A DNA stretch of 16,046 nt. Origin: JAVBPP01 sp031549535 (GTDB lineage Bacteria; Bacillota; Clostridia; Oscillospirales; Acutalibacteraceae). The notes under the pieces were generated by a model. The model did no database searches. It was not told the DNA's origin and was given only the letters and a program-made list of their open reading frames with translations. Positions within the stretch are counted from its first letter, which is position 1; each line of letters starts with the position of its first letter. The stretch spans positions 1-16,046 of the forward strand of contig JAVBPP010000022.1 of assembly GCA_031549535.1 (NCBI GenBank). The letters are read 5' to 3'. The position numbers and the translations under genes are program-made. Positions 4,983 to 13,490 of the stretch are shown piece after piece.

Positions 4983-6308
4983 CTATAAGACCCTTCCCGT
5001 GTTGATGATATATTGATTTACCAGATGCTCCAGATATTCCTGCCTGCCGCTTTCCGCATAGACAGCTGTTGTTTGCTGTAAGGCGTACTCATAAAGCTCT
5101 GTGAGGCTGGTTTGTTTTTGCGTAATTTTTGCGCCGATTCCGCTTGCGAAGCCACTGTAACGCTTGGCAATAAAATCTTCCAGCACACGGTCTTCTAACA
5201 GACGCTGCGCAACCAGCAGACCGTAGGCAAACGCGTCCATGCCGGCAATATACGCATAGAACAAGTCTTCATAGCCGTTGCTTGCCCGCCTTGTTTTTGC
5301 GTCAAAGTTAAGCCCTCCATTTGTAAAGCCGCCCGCAAGCAGCACCTCATACATGCAAAGCGTGGTGTCGTAAAGATTGGTTGGGAACTGATCTGTGTCC
5401 CAGCCCAACAGCATATCGCCCTGATTGGCATCTATGGAGCCGAATGCGCCATTCACACGCGCTGTACGCAGCTCGTGCTGGAAGGTGTGACCCGCCAAGG
5501 TGGCGTGGTTCGCCTCCACATTCATTTTGAAGTCGCTTTCCAAACCATATTTTCGCAGAAACGCGAGAACTGTCGCCACATCAAAATCATATTGATGCTT
5601 GGTCGGCTCCTTCGGCTTGGGTTCAATATAAAAATCGCCCTGAAAGCCGATGCTGCGCCCGTAATCGACGGCGAGTCGCATTAAGTACGCCATATGGTCA
5701 AGCTCCGCACCCATATCCGTGTTCAGCAGGGTTTCATAGCCCTCGCGCCCGCCCCAGAACACGTAGCCTGTGCCACCGAGCAGCACAGTCATATCCAGCG
5801 CCTTTTTGATTTGTGCCGCCGCGTAGGCAAAGACTTCCGGGTTCTGTGCCGTTCCGGAACCGCACATATAACGCGGGTGACTGAAGAGGTTTGCCGTCCC
5901 CCACAGGCATTTAATTCCGGTTCGTTGCATCTCCCTCTGAATTAATGCAATAGATGCATCCAGCTGCGCGTTGGTTTCCGCCAGGGTTTCGCACTGCGGC
6001 GCGATATCCGCGTCATGAAAACAGAAATAGCCGATGCCCAGCTTTTCCATCAGCTCAAAGCCCGCCAGAATTTTGTTGTCATACACTTCACGCGGCGTTT
6101 TACCGCCAAAGCTTTTGTCCATGGATTCCGCGCCGAACATATCCGAGCCGCCGCCGCAGAGGGTGTGCCACCAGCTCATGGCAAAGCGCAGATGCTCCTG
6201 CATGGGCTTGCCCGCCACCAAACGCGCCGCGTCATAGTAACGGAAAGACAGCGGATTTTTACTCTGCGCACCCTCAAACGGAATTTTGGGTATCGATTCA
6301 AAAACCAT
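4983..6308 (-). CDS. xylA: Xylose isomerase (class II)
   Basis: 441 residues, full length for class II xylose isomerases (~435-445). It interconverts D-xylose and D-xylulose in the cytoplasm, and often D-glucose and D-fructose, in a two-metal TIM barrel. Catalytic His98 and its partner Asp101 are in CFHDADIAP. Metal ligands are E229 and K231 (YIEPKPKEPTKHQYDFD), E265 and H268 (NVEANHATLAGH), D293 (GSIDANQGD), D304 and D306 (GWDTDQFP) and D336 (NFDAK). All are present, so it should be active. The start is ATG 6308 with AAGGAG 7 nt ahead. No xylulokinase, xylose transporter or XylR is in the window. Instead it is third in an operon behind two topoisomerase genes (21-nt gap). That suggests either constitutive expression or read-through from the topoisomerase promoter. 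Confidence 0.97.
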   Translation of the reverse strand: MVFESIPKIPFEGAQSKNPLSFRYYDAARLVAGKPMQEHLRFAMSWWHTLCGGGSDMFGAESMDKSFGGKTPREVYDNKILAGFELMEKLGIGYFCFHDADIAPQCETLAETNAQLDASIALIQREMQRTGIKCLWGTANLFSHPRYMCGSGTAQNPEVFAYAAAQIKKALDMTVLLGGTGYVFWGGREGYETLLNTDMGAELDHMAYLMRLAVDYGRSIGFQGDFYIEPKPKEPTKHQYDFDVATVLAFLRKYGLESDFKMNVEANHATLAGHTFQHELRTARVNGAFGSIDANQGDMLLGWDTDQFPTNLYDTTLCMYEVLLAGGFTNGGLNFDAKTRRASNGYEDLFYAYIAGMDAFAYGLLVAQRLLEDRVLEDFIAKRYSGFASGIGAKITQKQTSLTELYEYALQQTTAVYAESGRQEYLEHLVNQYIINTGRVL

Positions 6309-6329
6309 AGTTTTGCTCCTTATTTCAAA

Positions 6330-8570
6330 TTATATCAGCGACAATTGCTCACCCTTGTCGTCCTCGCTTAATGTGGAGCCTGCTGCGGGCAGGTTCTTTG
6401 CCTTGTAGCGGTAGGGTTTATCAAACTGCCCCTCTTGATAGGGCGTCACCTGCAGCACACGATGCCCCTTGCGCAGGGTCATCACCGCAACACCTTGGGT
6501 ATCCTTTGTGCTCTTCGCGGAAACCGCGGCGGTATGAAGCAGCAAATACCGCCCCGCTGAGGATTGCAGTACCAGCTCTGTATCCTCGGCCAAATATAGC
6601 ATCGCGATAGCCGGGGATTTATCCGAAAAAGCTTTGATCAACTTCTTACGGTTTGTTTTGGTGCTGTAAGCCTCCATATCCACCTTGGCGACCTTGCCGT
6701 TTTCAAAGAAAAAGAGCATGTAACCAACATATTTATCTGTCACAGCCATATACACGGCATTCTCTCCCGGATCCATGCCGAGCTTGGTTGCCACAAAATC
6801 ACCCAACACGCTTGCCTTGGTGTCGTCAAAATCCGCCGCGCGGGATTTATAGACCTGACAGCGGTTGGTGAAAAAGAGCAACTCTCTCGCATTACTGCTC
6901 TCCACAGCCTGTGCGATTTCGTCGCCGTCCTTGAGTTTTTGCTCCCCGCTCATGCGCAGAGAAAGCGGTGTGATTTTTTTGAAGTAACCCTCCCGGGTGA
7001 AGAACAGGTGCACGGGATAATCCGGCACTTCTTCCTCCGACTCCTCTTCTTCATCCTCCGTTACATAGATGATTTCCGTCCTTCGCGGCTGAGCATAGGT
7101 TTTTATCACATACTCCAGCTCGCTGATCATGATATCATTCACGCGCTGCCGTTTTGCGAGGATGTCCTCTAAATCCGCGACCTCTTTTTCCAGCTTTGCA
7201 ATGTCCTCGGTGCGCTTGAGAATATACTCCCGATTGAGATGGCGCAGCCGAATTTCGGCCACATATTCCGCCTGCAGCTGGTCAATGCCAAAGCCAATCA
7301 TCAAGTTTGGAACAACCTCGGCCTCCTCGTCCGTTTCGCGGACAATTTTGATGGCCTTATCAATATCCAACAATATTTTTGCAAGGCCGCGCAGCAGGTG
7401 CAGGCGATCCTTTGCCTTGTTGAGCTCGAAATACACCCGCCTGCGTACGCATTCCCTGCGGTAGGATATCCACTCGATTAGGAGCTCCTTCACGCCCAAC
7501 ACGCGCGGCGCACCGGCGATAAGCACATTGAGGTTGCAGGAAAAACTATCTTCCAGGGTGGTGAGTTTAAACAGGCGCTGCATCAGCTTATCCGCGTCTA
7601 CGCCGCGTTTGAGGTCAATGGTGATTTTCAGGCCGTTGCGGTCCGTTTCGTCGCGCACATCGCTGATTTCTTTCAGTGTGCCTGCCTTAACGCGCTCAAT
7701 AATTTTTTCAATGATTGCTTCGGCTGTGGTATTGGGCGGAATTTCAATGACATCAATGCAGTTGTTTGCCCTATCATAGCGGTACTTTGCACGGATGCGC
7801 ACACTGCCTACACCGGTGTTGTAAATATTTTGGAGGGCCTCCCGGTCATAGAGCAATTGTCCGCCGCCGGAAAAATCCGGGGCTTTCAAGGTATCCGCAA
7901 CATCATGTTCCGGGTTGCAGAGCAGCGCAATTGTGGTGCGGCAAACTTCCTCCAGATGGAAGGATGCGATAGAACTTGCCATACCCACGGCAATGCCTAA
8001 ATTTTTGTTTACTAAAATGGTTGGAAATGTTACAGGCAGTAAGACCGGTTCCTGCATGGTGTTATCATAGTTCGGAACAAAATCTACCGTGTCTTTGTCA
8101 ATGTCCCGGAACAGCTCGTTGCAGATAACGTCCAGCTTCGCTTCCGTATAACGGGACGCCGCCCACATCATATCGCGGGAATAGGCTTTTCCGAAATTGC
8201 CCTTGGAATCCACGAAGGGATGCAGCAGCGTTTCGTTCCCCTTGGAAAGGCGCACCATCGTCTCATAAATCGCGCCGTCTCCATGAGGGTTGAGCTGCAT
8301 CGTTCTGCCCACAATATTCGCTGACTTAGAACGATTCCCCGTGAGCAGACCCATCTTATACATGGTATACAGAAGCTTTCGGTGGGAGGGTTTAAAGCCG
8401 TCTATCTCCGGAATTGCACGGGAGAGGATGACGCTCATAATATAGGGCATATAGTTGGTTTCCAGCGTTTCCGTAATCGGCTGGCTGACCACTTCACCGG
8501 AGCCGACAATATGCACGCCCGGCATCAAAGCGGTTTCCTGCTTGTTATCCGGCATTTTTTTTCGAGGCAT
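6330..8570 (-). CDS. parC: Type IIA topoisomerase subunit A, divergent ParC/GyrA-like
   Basis: 746 residues. This is the DNA-cleaving subunit that pairs with the ATPase subunit encoded just upstream. The winged-helix/tower core carries the active-site Tyr141 (WAASRYTEAKL) with Arg140 beside it. The quinolone pocket (PHGDGAIYETMVRL) has Gly99 and Glu103 where E. coli GyrA has Ser83 and Asp87. A coiled coil covers ~440-490. A Glu-rich linker (505-514) precedes a beta-pinwheel-like C-terminal domain (~518-720). The GyrA box (QRRGGKG type) that lets gyrase wrap DNA is not visible, so decatenation (topoisomerase IV-like) is more likely than supercoiling. The start is ATG 8570 with AGAGGAAG ahead, 17 nt after the previous stop. 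It is possibly a lineage-specific third-type topoisomerase alongside standard gyrase elsewhere in the genome. Annotation as GyrA would be an alternative. Confidence 0.9.
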   Translation of the reverse strand: MPRKKMPDNKQETALMPGVHIVGSGEVVSQPITETLETNYMPYIMSVILSRAIPEIDGFKPSHRKLLYTMYKMGLLTGNRSKSANIVGRTMQLNPHGDGAIYETMVRLSKGNETLLHPFVDSKGNFGKAYSRDMMWAASRYTEAKLDVICNELFRDIDKDTVDFVPNYDNTMQEPVLLPVTFPTILVNKNLGIAVGMASSIASFHLEEVCRTTIALLCNPEHDVADTLKAPDFSGGGQLLYDREALQNIYNTGVGSVRIRAKYRYDRANNCIDVIEIPPNTTAEAIIEKIIERVKAGTLKEISDVRDETDRNGLKITIDLKRGVDADKLMQRLFKLTTLEDSFSCNLNVLIAGAPRVLGVKELLIEWISYRRECVRRRVYFELNKAKDRLHLLRGLAKILLDIDKAIKIVRETDEEAEVVPNLMIGFGIDQLQAEYVAEIRLRHLNREYILKRTEDIAKLEKEVADLEDILAKRQRVNDIMISELEYVIKTYAQPRRTEIIYVTEDEEEESEEEVPDYPVHLFFTREGYFKKITPLSLRMSGEQKLKDGDEIAQAVESSNARELLFFTNRCQVYKSRAADFDDTKASVLGDFVATKLGMDPGENAVYMAVTDKYVGYMLFFFENGKVAKVDMEAYSTKTNRKKLIKAFSDKSPAIAMLYLAEDTELVLQSSAGRYLLLHTAAVSAKSTKDTQGVAVMTLRKGHRVLQVTPYQEGQFDKPYRYKAKNLPAAGSTLSEDDKGEQLSLI

Positions 8571-8587
8571 AATCGTTCTTCCTCTTT

Positions 8588-10570
8588 CTAACTGACATCC
8601 GCCATATCAATATAGCGGTTACCATTTTCAGCAATAAATATCTTGCGCTCCGCAAGGTTGTTGCCCAGTAAAATATCAAACATACGCGCGGTCTCTTCTG
8701 CATATGCAGGTTCCACCTTGACCAGACGGCGTGTTTCGGGATTCATTGTGGTAACCGCCATCATATCCGCATCATTTTCACCTAAGCCTTTGGAGCGCTG
8801 CAACGTATGCTTTTTGCTGCCAAGCTGTTCCAGCACCTCAACTTTTTCCTTTTCAGAATAGGCGAACCAAGTTTCATTTCCGCTGGTGATTTCATACAGC
8901 GGGGACTCCGCGATATAGACCTTTCCCTCTTCTAATAAAGTGGGCATTAGCTTGTAAATCATGGTTAGAATCAGTGCGCGGATCTGAAATCCATCTTCGT
9001 CTGCGTCTGTACAGATAAGCACCTTGCTCCAACGCAGATTTTCCAGATTAAAGGAGGACAGCTCGCTGCTCGCCTTGCTTTTGACCTCTACCCCGCAGCC
9101 AAGCACCTTAATCAAGTCTGTTATAATTTCATTTTTAAAGATTTTAGGATAATCACTTTTTAAGCAGTTTAAAATTTTCCCACGCACCGGAATGATTGCC
9201 TGAAATTCGGAGTTACGCGCCTGCTTACAAGCGCCGAGCGCGGAATCGCCTTCCACAATAAAAATTTCCCGTACTGCCATGTCCTTGCTGCGGCAATCCA
9301 CAAATTTCTGCACGCGGTTTGTCATATCATTGGCGCTTTGTAGTGTCTTTTTTAGGCTCTGGCGTGTAGTTTCGGCCTTGACGCGGCTGCGCATGTTGAC
9401 CAGCACTTGGTCGGTGATTTTATCAGCATCCAGCTTGTTTTCAATGAAATACACTTCCAGCTGATGCCGCAAAAACTCCGTCATCGCTTCTTGGATAAAT
9501 TTATTGTTGATGGCCTTTTTTGTCTGGTTTTCATAGGAGGTTTGGGTGGAAAAGGAGGAGATAATTAAAACCAAACAATCCTCAATATCTTGAAAGCTTA
9601 TCTTAGAATCCGTCTTCACATATTTACCGTTCTGTTTGAGGTAGGCATCAATTTGTGAAACCAGAGCGCTGCGCGTTGCCTTATCCGGAGCGCCGCCATA
9701 TTCCAGCCAGCTGGCATTGTGGTAATACTCTTTCATCTGCGTTTTGTTTGAAAAGCAAAGCGCCACATTCATTTTCAAGCGATAATCCTTCTGGTCGGCG
9801 CGGTCACGCCCTACGCGCTCTGCCTGCCAGAATTGAACAGGGGTGAGAGAACTCTCCCCCACCAGCTCGTTTGCATAGTCCTGTATCCCATTTTCATAAT
9901 AATACTCATATTTTTCAAACCCGCCCTGCTCGCGTTCATCCTGCAGAATAAAACGCACACCCTTGTTGACGATGGATTGGCGTTTGAGCGTATCTTGAAA
10001 ATAAGTAAGCGGGACGGCGATATCTGTAAACACCTGCAAATCCGGCAGCCATTTGATGAAGGTGCCAGTGTCCTTTTTATTATAGGGTTCCTTTGTCATC
10101 TCCCCCACGGGATTGCCCTGCTCAAAGCGCAGGGTGTAGCGGAAGCCGTCCCGCTTGACCTCGGCCTCCATATAGGCGGAAGCGTATTGCGTGGCGCAAA
10201 GACCCAAACCGTTGAGCCCCAAGGAATACTCATAGCTGCCGCCATCGTTGGAATCATACTTTCCGCCTGCCCAGAGTTCACAAAACACCAATTCCCAGTT
10301 ATAACGGTTTTCTTTGCTGTTATAATCCACCGGCAAGCCGCTGCCGAAATCCTGCACGGAAACGCTGTGATCGCTGTAGCGGGTAACAACAACTTTATCG
10401 CCGTTCCCCTCGCGCGCCTCGTCAACAGAGTTGGAGACGATTTCAAAGATGGCATGTTGGCAGCCCTCCAGGCCGTCCGAACCAAAAATAACAGCCGGGC
10501 GTTTGCGGACCCTGTCCGCGCCCTTGAGCTGTGTGATGCTTTCATTCCCATATGCAGCCTTTTTCGGCAT
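8588..10570 (-). CDS. parE: Type IIA topoisomerase subunit B, divergent ParE/GyrB-like ATPase
   Basis: 660 residues from ATG 10570 (MPKKAAYGNE). An in-frame ATG at 10594 would put the only Shine-Dalgarno-like AAGGGG inside the gene, so I prefer the later start. The GHKL ATPase has E43/N47/D50 (FEIVSNSVDEA), DFGSGLP (D74) and the ATP lid GLNGLG (118-123). The transducer QTK loop is at 349-351. The TOPRIM domain has E440 in VEGDSA and D522/D524/D526 in CTDADEDG; QRSKGLGEND closes the TOPRIM region. All ATP- and Mg-binding residues are present. Several motifs depart from the usual GyrB forms (for example RKRPAVIFG for RKRPGMYIG and GLNGLG for GLHGVG), marking a divergent clade. It is the first gene of the four-gene operon and acts with the downstream A subunit. 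Confidence 0.9.
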   Translation of the reverse strand: MPKKAAYGNESITQLKGADRVRKRPAVIFGSDGLEGCQHAIFEIVSNSVDEAREGNGDKVVVTRYSDHSVSVQDFGSGLPVDYNSKENRYNWELVFCELWAGGKYDSNDGGSYEYSLGLNGLGLCATQYASAYMEAEVKRDGFRYTLRFEQGNPVGEMTKEPYNKKDTGTFIKWLPDLQVFTDIAVPLTYFQDTLKRQSIVNKGVRFILQDEREQGGFEKYEYYYENGIQDYANELVGESSLTPVQFWQAERVGRDRADQKDYRLKMNVALCFSNKTQMKEYYHNASWLEYGGAPDKATRSALVSQIDAYLKQNGKYVKTDSKISFQDIEDCLVLIISSFSTQTSYENQTKKAINNKFIQEAMTEFLRHQLEVYFIENKLDADKITDQVLVNMRSRVKAETTRQSLKKTLQSANDMTNRVQKFVDCRSKDMAVREIFIVEGDSALGACKQARNSEFQAIIPVRGKILNCLKSDYPKIFKNEIITDLIKVLGCGVEVKSKASSELSSFNLENLRWSKVLICTDADEDGFQIRALILTMIYKLMPTLLEEGKVYIAESPLYEITSGNETWFAYSEKEKVEVLEQLGSKKHTLQRSKGLGENDADMMAVTTMNPETRRLVKVEPAYAEETARMFDILLGNNLAERKIFIAENGNRYIDMADVS

Positions 10571-10632
10571 AGGTCGCTTGATTCCCCTTAACATTTACAT
10601 TTTTATAAGTGTGCCCAAATGTTCGCAACTGT

Positions 10633-10662
10633 ATTATATACCATATATAGGGGGCTTGTCAA
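10633..10662 (-). promoter_or_regulatory. Consensus promoter of the topoisomerase-xylA operon
   Basis: On the - strand, a perfect TTGACA (10662-10657) and a perfect TATAAT (10638-10633) with an 18-bp spacer. The expected start near 10626 is ~55 nt before the parE ATG. It predicts strong constitutive transcription. Confidence 0.85.
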
Positions 10663-10687
10663 ATGAGATTTCCCTATCTGGGTAAGG

Positions 10688-10736
10688 AAAAAACTCATCC
10701 CCACTGCAGGCATGTTTTAGCCGCGGCGGGGATGAA
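10688..10736 (-). terminator. Intrinsic terminator after the DUF4838 gene
   Basis: On the - strand, CATCCCC (10702-10696 complement) and GGGGATG close a longer imperfect GC-rich stem with a TAAAACAT apex. TTTTTT follows at 10693-10688. It begins 17 nt past the stop codon and ends ~25 bp before the next promoter. Confidence 0.85.
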
Positions 10737-10752
10737 GCTGTGATTTCTCCTA

Positions 10753-12762
10753 TTACTTTTGGCGCTCCGCGCGGTATGCAGCTAAATCTAACGGAGCAAC
10801 CTTATCCTCCTGGACAAACAACACCCAGGCAAGCGGATCCGCCCACTCAATGGGGCGCAGTGTCCAAACGTATGCATCATAAGGCTCATACATGGGTTCA
10901 GTTTCCTTGAGCCTGTTCATGCCAAGCATCACAGAATCTTCAAACAGCTTTTTATTCTCTTGTACCCGATTGGGGTTGAATAAGGAGAACTCGCATTTCA
11001 CCATATTCGCCTTGTAGTGGCGCAGAGAGAGGCGGGAGCACTGAATGTTTCGCAGCTGCGTTTCACTCCCGGCGTTTTCTTCTGCCTTATCCCAAAGAGC
11101 GTCAAATTTTTTTAACTCCGCCGTAGTGAAGTTGGTGTTTTGCTCCGGACGGTTGAAAATAAACAGGTGCGAGGTGTCAATTGTTTTTCTGGTAATCAAG
11201 TCAAGATATTCGCGCACATAGGGAGCGGACTGCTCGCCGTAATAAGCGCCCATAAATTCCTTCATCAAATGATCCACATTCGCAGTGGGTGTCCACATGA
11301 GCTTGGTTAGGAGATAGGCGCGCAGCTCGCCGAATTCACCGTTTTTGCCGCCGTCATAATTCCCCTGCTCGAACAGGCCGACTACATTATTTTTGATGAA
11401 AAATTGAATGTTGTTCGCCAGCACTTGCAGATTTGGGAACGGCATGGAATAAGTCTTAAAATTGGTTGTGTAGTCCCAAACATACAGCTTGTTGCAAATT
11501 TTCGCCCAATCCTCGATATCCTTTGCAAATGTAGAGGGTTTTTCTTGATAGGTCTCCAGCAATCCATCGCCCTTGGAGTGCCCACACTTGTCTATCGGGT
11601 GGCAGAAACAGGAACCTATGGAGCAAAGGCGTACTATGACATTGTCCCGCGGCACAATATTTTTTGGGGCGGGGGTGGTGTAGTCGTAAGCAAAGGTATC
11701 AATGTAAATTTCTCTATCACCATAACGCGCTTTCACCGCATCTGCCACTTGGTTGACAAACCAGATATTTGTACCGGAGGGGCCGCCGTACTGCGCATCC
11801 TTGGCTAAACAGTTTGCGCACTGGCAAACGCCGTTGTTGTCGTTCTGCGTCACGGACATGATTTTGAAATCGGGCGGCGCACTGTCTATTTTCGCAAAGA
11901 CATTATCTATGGTAATACGCAGCACTTCCGAATTGGTCAAACAGCGCTGCTCCGTTGTCCAAGTATTCTGATCTGTGCGCCAGGAGAAATACTCCGGGTA
12001 CTCTTGAAAATAAGTGTCTGCGGGCACCAAGCGCTCCATGGTGTGGCAAAAATCAATATAATTCACGCCATAACCGTAGGATGCATCGAGGTAAGAACCC
12101 ATGCCGGTGTTGATTTTATGAAATGCCTTCCACTCCGGGCTTTGGTTCACCACCTGCCAATACACATCCCGGTATTCCAGCGCGGTATTCTGCACACTGT
12201 TTAAGTTGCGGTCAATGGCAATGTTCTTATTTTCGGGAATTACCTTAAGCTCCGGCGTAAACCAACGGCAGCCAAGTTGTTCTTCCAAAAAGCTGGAGCA
12301 GCCATACATTGTGCCGCGCCCCAACCCGCAGATATAGATATTATCATCGACAACCTTTTTCACAAAGCCTTCGTTTTTCAGCTGCGCAAGCTCTGTGTCC
12401 AGCGCGCCTGCATCCAGGCCGGTATTGCCAAGCGCAATATAATTGGTATAGCCTTCCGCCTGAAAAGCGGCAAATTCACTGCGCTTATAAATGTCCAGGC
12501 TATCCCCTGTCATTTTCCCGATAAACTCCTGCAGCCATTTGGCGCCGGTCTGCACAGAGGCGTCCGCATCATCCGCCAAAATAATTGCGTATTTGCTTTC
12601 CCCGTTTTCATAAATCGGCAGATAGTCCTCAATCTGCTCCTGCACATAAGGGTCTCCGCCATAGTCCACGGCGGTTTTTGCAGGCGGCAGAATAAAGATT
12701 GACGCAAAAAACACCTGCAGCATGGTTAAAAAGCCAATAAAGATGGTTTGTATCATTGCCAT
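10753..12762 (-). CDS. DUF4838 glycosidase-like exported or membrane-anchored protein
   Basis: 669 residues from ATG 12762, which has AAGGGG ~8 nt upstream. The open frame extends to 12837, but that part contains the promoter. Residues 5-26 form a hydrophobic segment with no preceding positive charge, either an N-terminal anchor or an unusual signal peptide. Residues ~55-190 resemble the alpha/beta N-terminal domain found before GH67-like barrels. Residues ~195-490 match DUF4838, related to alpha-glucuronidase/GH20-like TIM barrels: SVTQNDNNGVCQCANC, VNQVADAVKARY, IDTFAYDYTTPAPKNIV, KLYVWDYTTNFKTYSMPFPN and GLFEQGNYDG. Candidate acidic catalytic residues in these segments cannot be assigned with certainty. 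Two Cys clusters (313/315/318 and 380/385/387/393 with His 388 and 395) could bind metal. The likely role is plant or host glycan hydrolysis; the substrate is unknown. Transcribed alone. Confidence 0.8.
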   Translation of the reverse strand: MAMIQTIFIGFLTMLQVFFASIFILPPAKTAVDYGGDPYVQEQIEDYLPIYENGESKYAIILADDADASVQTGAKWLQEFIGKMTGDSLDIYKRSEFAAFQAEGYTNYIALGNTGLDAGALDTELAQLKNEGFVKKVVDDNIYICGLGRGTMYGCSSFLEEQLGCRWFTPELKVIPENKNIAIDRNLNSVQNTALEYRDVYWQVVNQSPEWKAFHKINTGMGSYLDASYGYGVNYIDFCHTMERLVPADTYFQEYPEYFSWRTDQNTWTTEQRCLTNSEVLRITIDNVFAKIDSAPPDFKIMSVTQNDNNGVCQCANCLAKDAQYGGPSGTNIWFVNQVADAVKARYGDREIYIDTFAYDYTTPAPKNIVPRDNVIVRLCSIGSCFCHPIDKCGHSKGDGLLETYQEKPSTFAKDIEDWAKICNKLYVWDYTTNFKTYSMPFPNLQVLANNIQFFIKNNVVGLFEQGNYDGGKNGEFGELRAYLLTKLMWTPTANVDHLMKEFMGAYYGEQSAPYVREYLDLITRKTIDTSHLFIFNRPEQNTNFTTAELKKFDALWDKAEENAGSETQLRNIQCSRLSLRHYKANMVKCEFSLFNPNRVQENKKLFEDSVMLGMNRLKETEPMYEPYDAYVWTLRPIEWADPLAWVLFVQEDKVAPLDLAAYRAERQK

Positions 12763-12801
12763 AACGATATCCCCTTTTTCCATAAATTTTACGCCGGGTA
12801 C

Positions 12802-12830
12802 AGTATAGCAATACTTCCAGAATTTTTCAA
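12802..12830 (-). promoter_or_regulatory. Promoter of the DUF4838 gene
   Basis: On the - strand, TTGAAA (12830-12825), a 17-bp spacer, then TATACT (12807-12802). The expected start near 12796 is ~34 nt ahead of ATG 12762 and downstream of the longer open frame's first ATG, which supports the shorter protein. Confidence 0.8.
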
Positions 12831-12858
12831 GTATCACATTCTTATTTATTGCAATTGA

Positions 12859-13476
12859 CTACACCGATGCAATTCCTAACGTTTGCAATTCCCGCGTCAA
12901 GCCCGTTACATCATTTCTGTGATAATCAAAGAAAACAGTTTTTACGCCAAGCCTTTTTGGCACAAGCAGATTTTCCGGCGTATTATCAATAAAAACACAC
13001 GCATCCGGTTCAAGCGCTAAGCTGTGAAGCACCGAATGAAAAATCTCCTCCTGATTCTTCCCGGAACCTATCTCCGCCGAAACAGCGATACAGTCAAACA
13101 ACGCGCCCCAATCGTGATGCGCAACAATATCCCTGATGCGGTCAGCCTTGTTATCTGTCACCATAGCAATTTTGTAATTCTTTTCTTTCAGTTGCTGCAC
13201 GAGGGCAAGCATGTCTGTGTTAATCGGTGTATGAATAAACGAATCATGGAGTATTTCTAGTTTAATCTGCTGCCCAACTGCGTCACAAATACGTTGCCAG
13301 ATATCTTCATGCTTCAGCTTGCCGGTCAACAGCTCTGCGTTGTACAGTCTGTATGCCTCTTGAAAAGCGGCTTGTTCAACGCCTGTTTTTTCTGATATGT
13401 AGTTACAAATCGATTTTGACCCTGTTTCATCCAAGGTTAAAACACCGTCAAAATCAAACAGCAGTGCTTTTATCAT
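12859..13476 (-). CDS. HAD-superfamily hydrolase (subfamily IA phosphatase)
   Basis: 205 residues from ATG 13476, preceded by GAGGGAAG 8 nt upstream; this site overlaps the stop codon of the DNA glycosylase gene. Motif I is LLFDFDGVLT (nucleophile D8, acid/base D10). Motif II is the Thr in MVTDN (T107), motif III is K140 (GSGKNQEEIF) and motif IV is D164 (CVFIDNTPEN). The helical segment ~20-80 is the C1 cap of subfamily IA. It should be a cytoplasmic phosphatase or phosphoglucomutase-type enzyme acting on a small phosphorylated metabolite; the substrate is not readable. The 14-nt gap after the glycosylase gene and the shared signal suggest translational coupling and perhaps a nucleotide-housecleaning role, which is inference. 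A TTG at 13494 could also start it but has a poorer context. Confidence 0.88.
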   Translation of the reverse strand: MIKALLFDFDGVLTLDETGSKSICNYISEKTGVEQAAFQEAYRLYNAELLTGKLKHEDIWQRICDAVGQQIKLEILHDSFIHTPINTDMLALVQQLKEKNYKIAMVTDNKADRIRDIVAHHDWGALFDCIAVSAEIGSGKNQEEIFHSVLHSLALEPDACVFIDNTPENLLVPKRLGVKTVFFDYHRNDVTGLTRELQTLGIASV

Positions 13477-13490
13477 GGCAGTAACTTCCC

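Noticed and set aside
9833..10591. A 252-residue + strand open frame
   Set aside because: It lies wholly antisense to the well-supported topoisomerase B gene. It has no promoter or ribosome binding site of note and no recognisable domain.
11404..12702. Several + strand frames opposite the DUF4838 gene
   Set aside because: They are antisense shadows, with composition and motifs explained by the - strand gene.
12763..12837. N-terminal 25-residue extension of the DUF4838 protein
   Set aside because: This stretch contains a TTGAAA-17-TATACT promoter and the ribosome binding site for ATG 12762.
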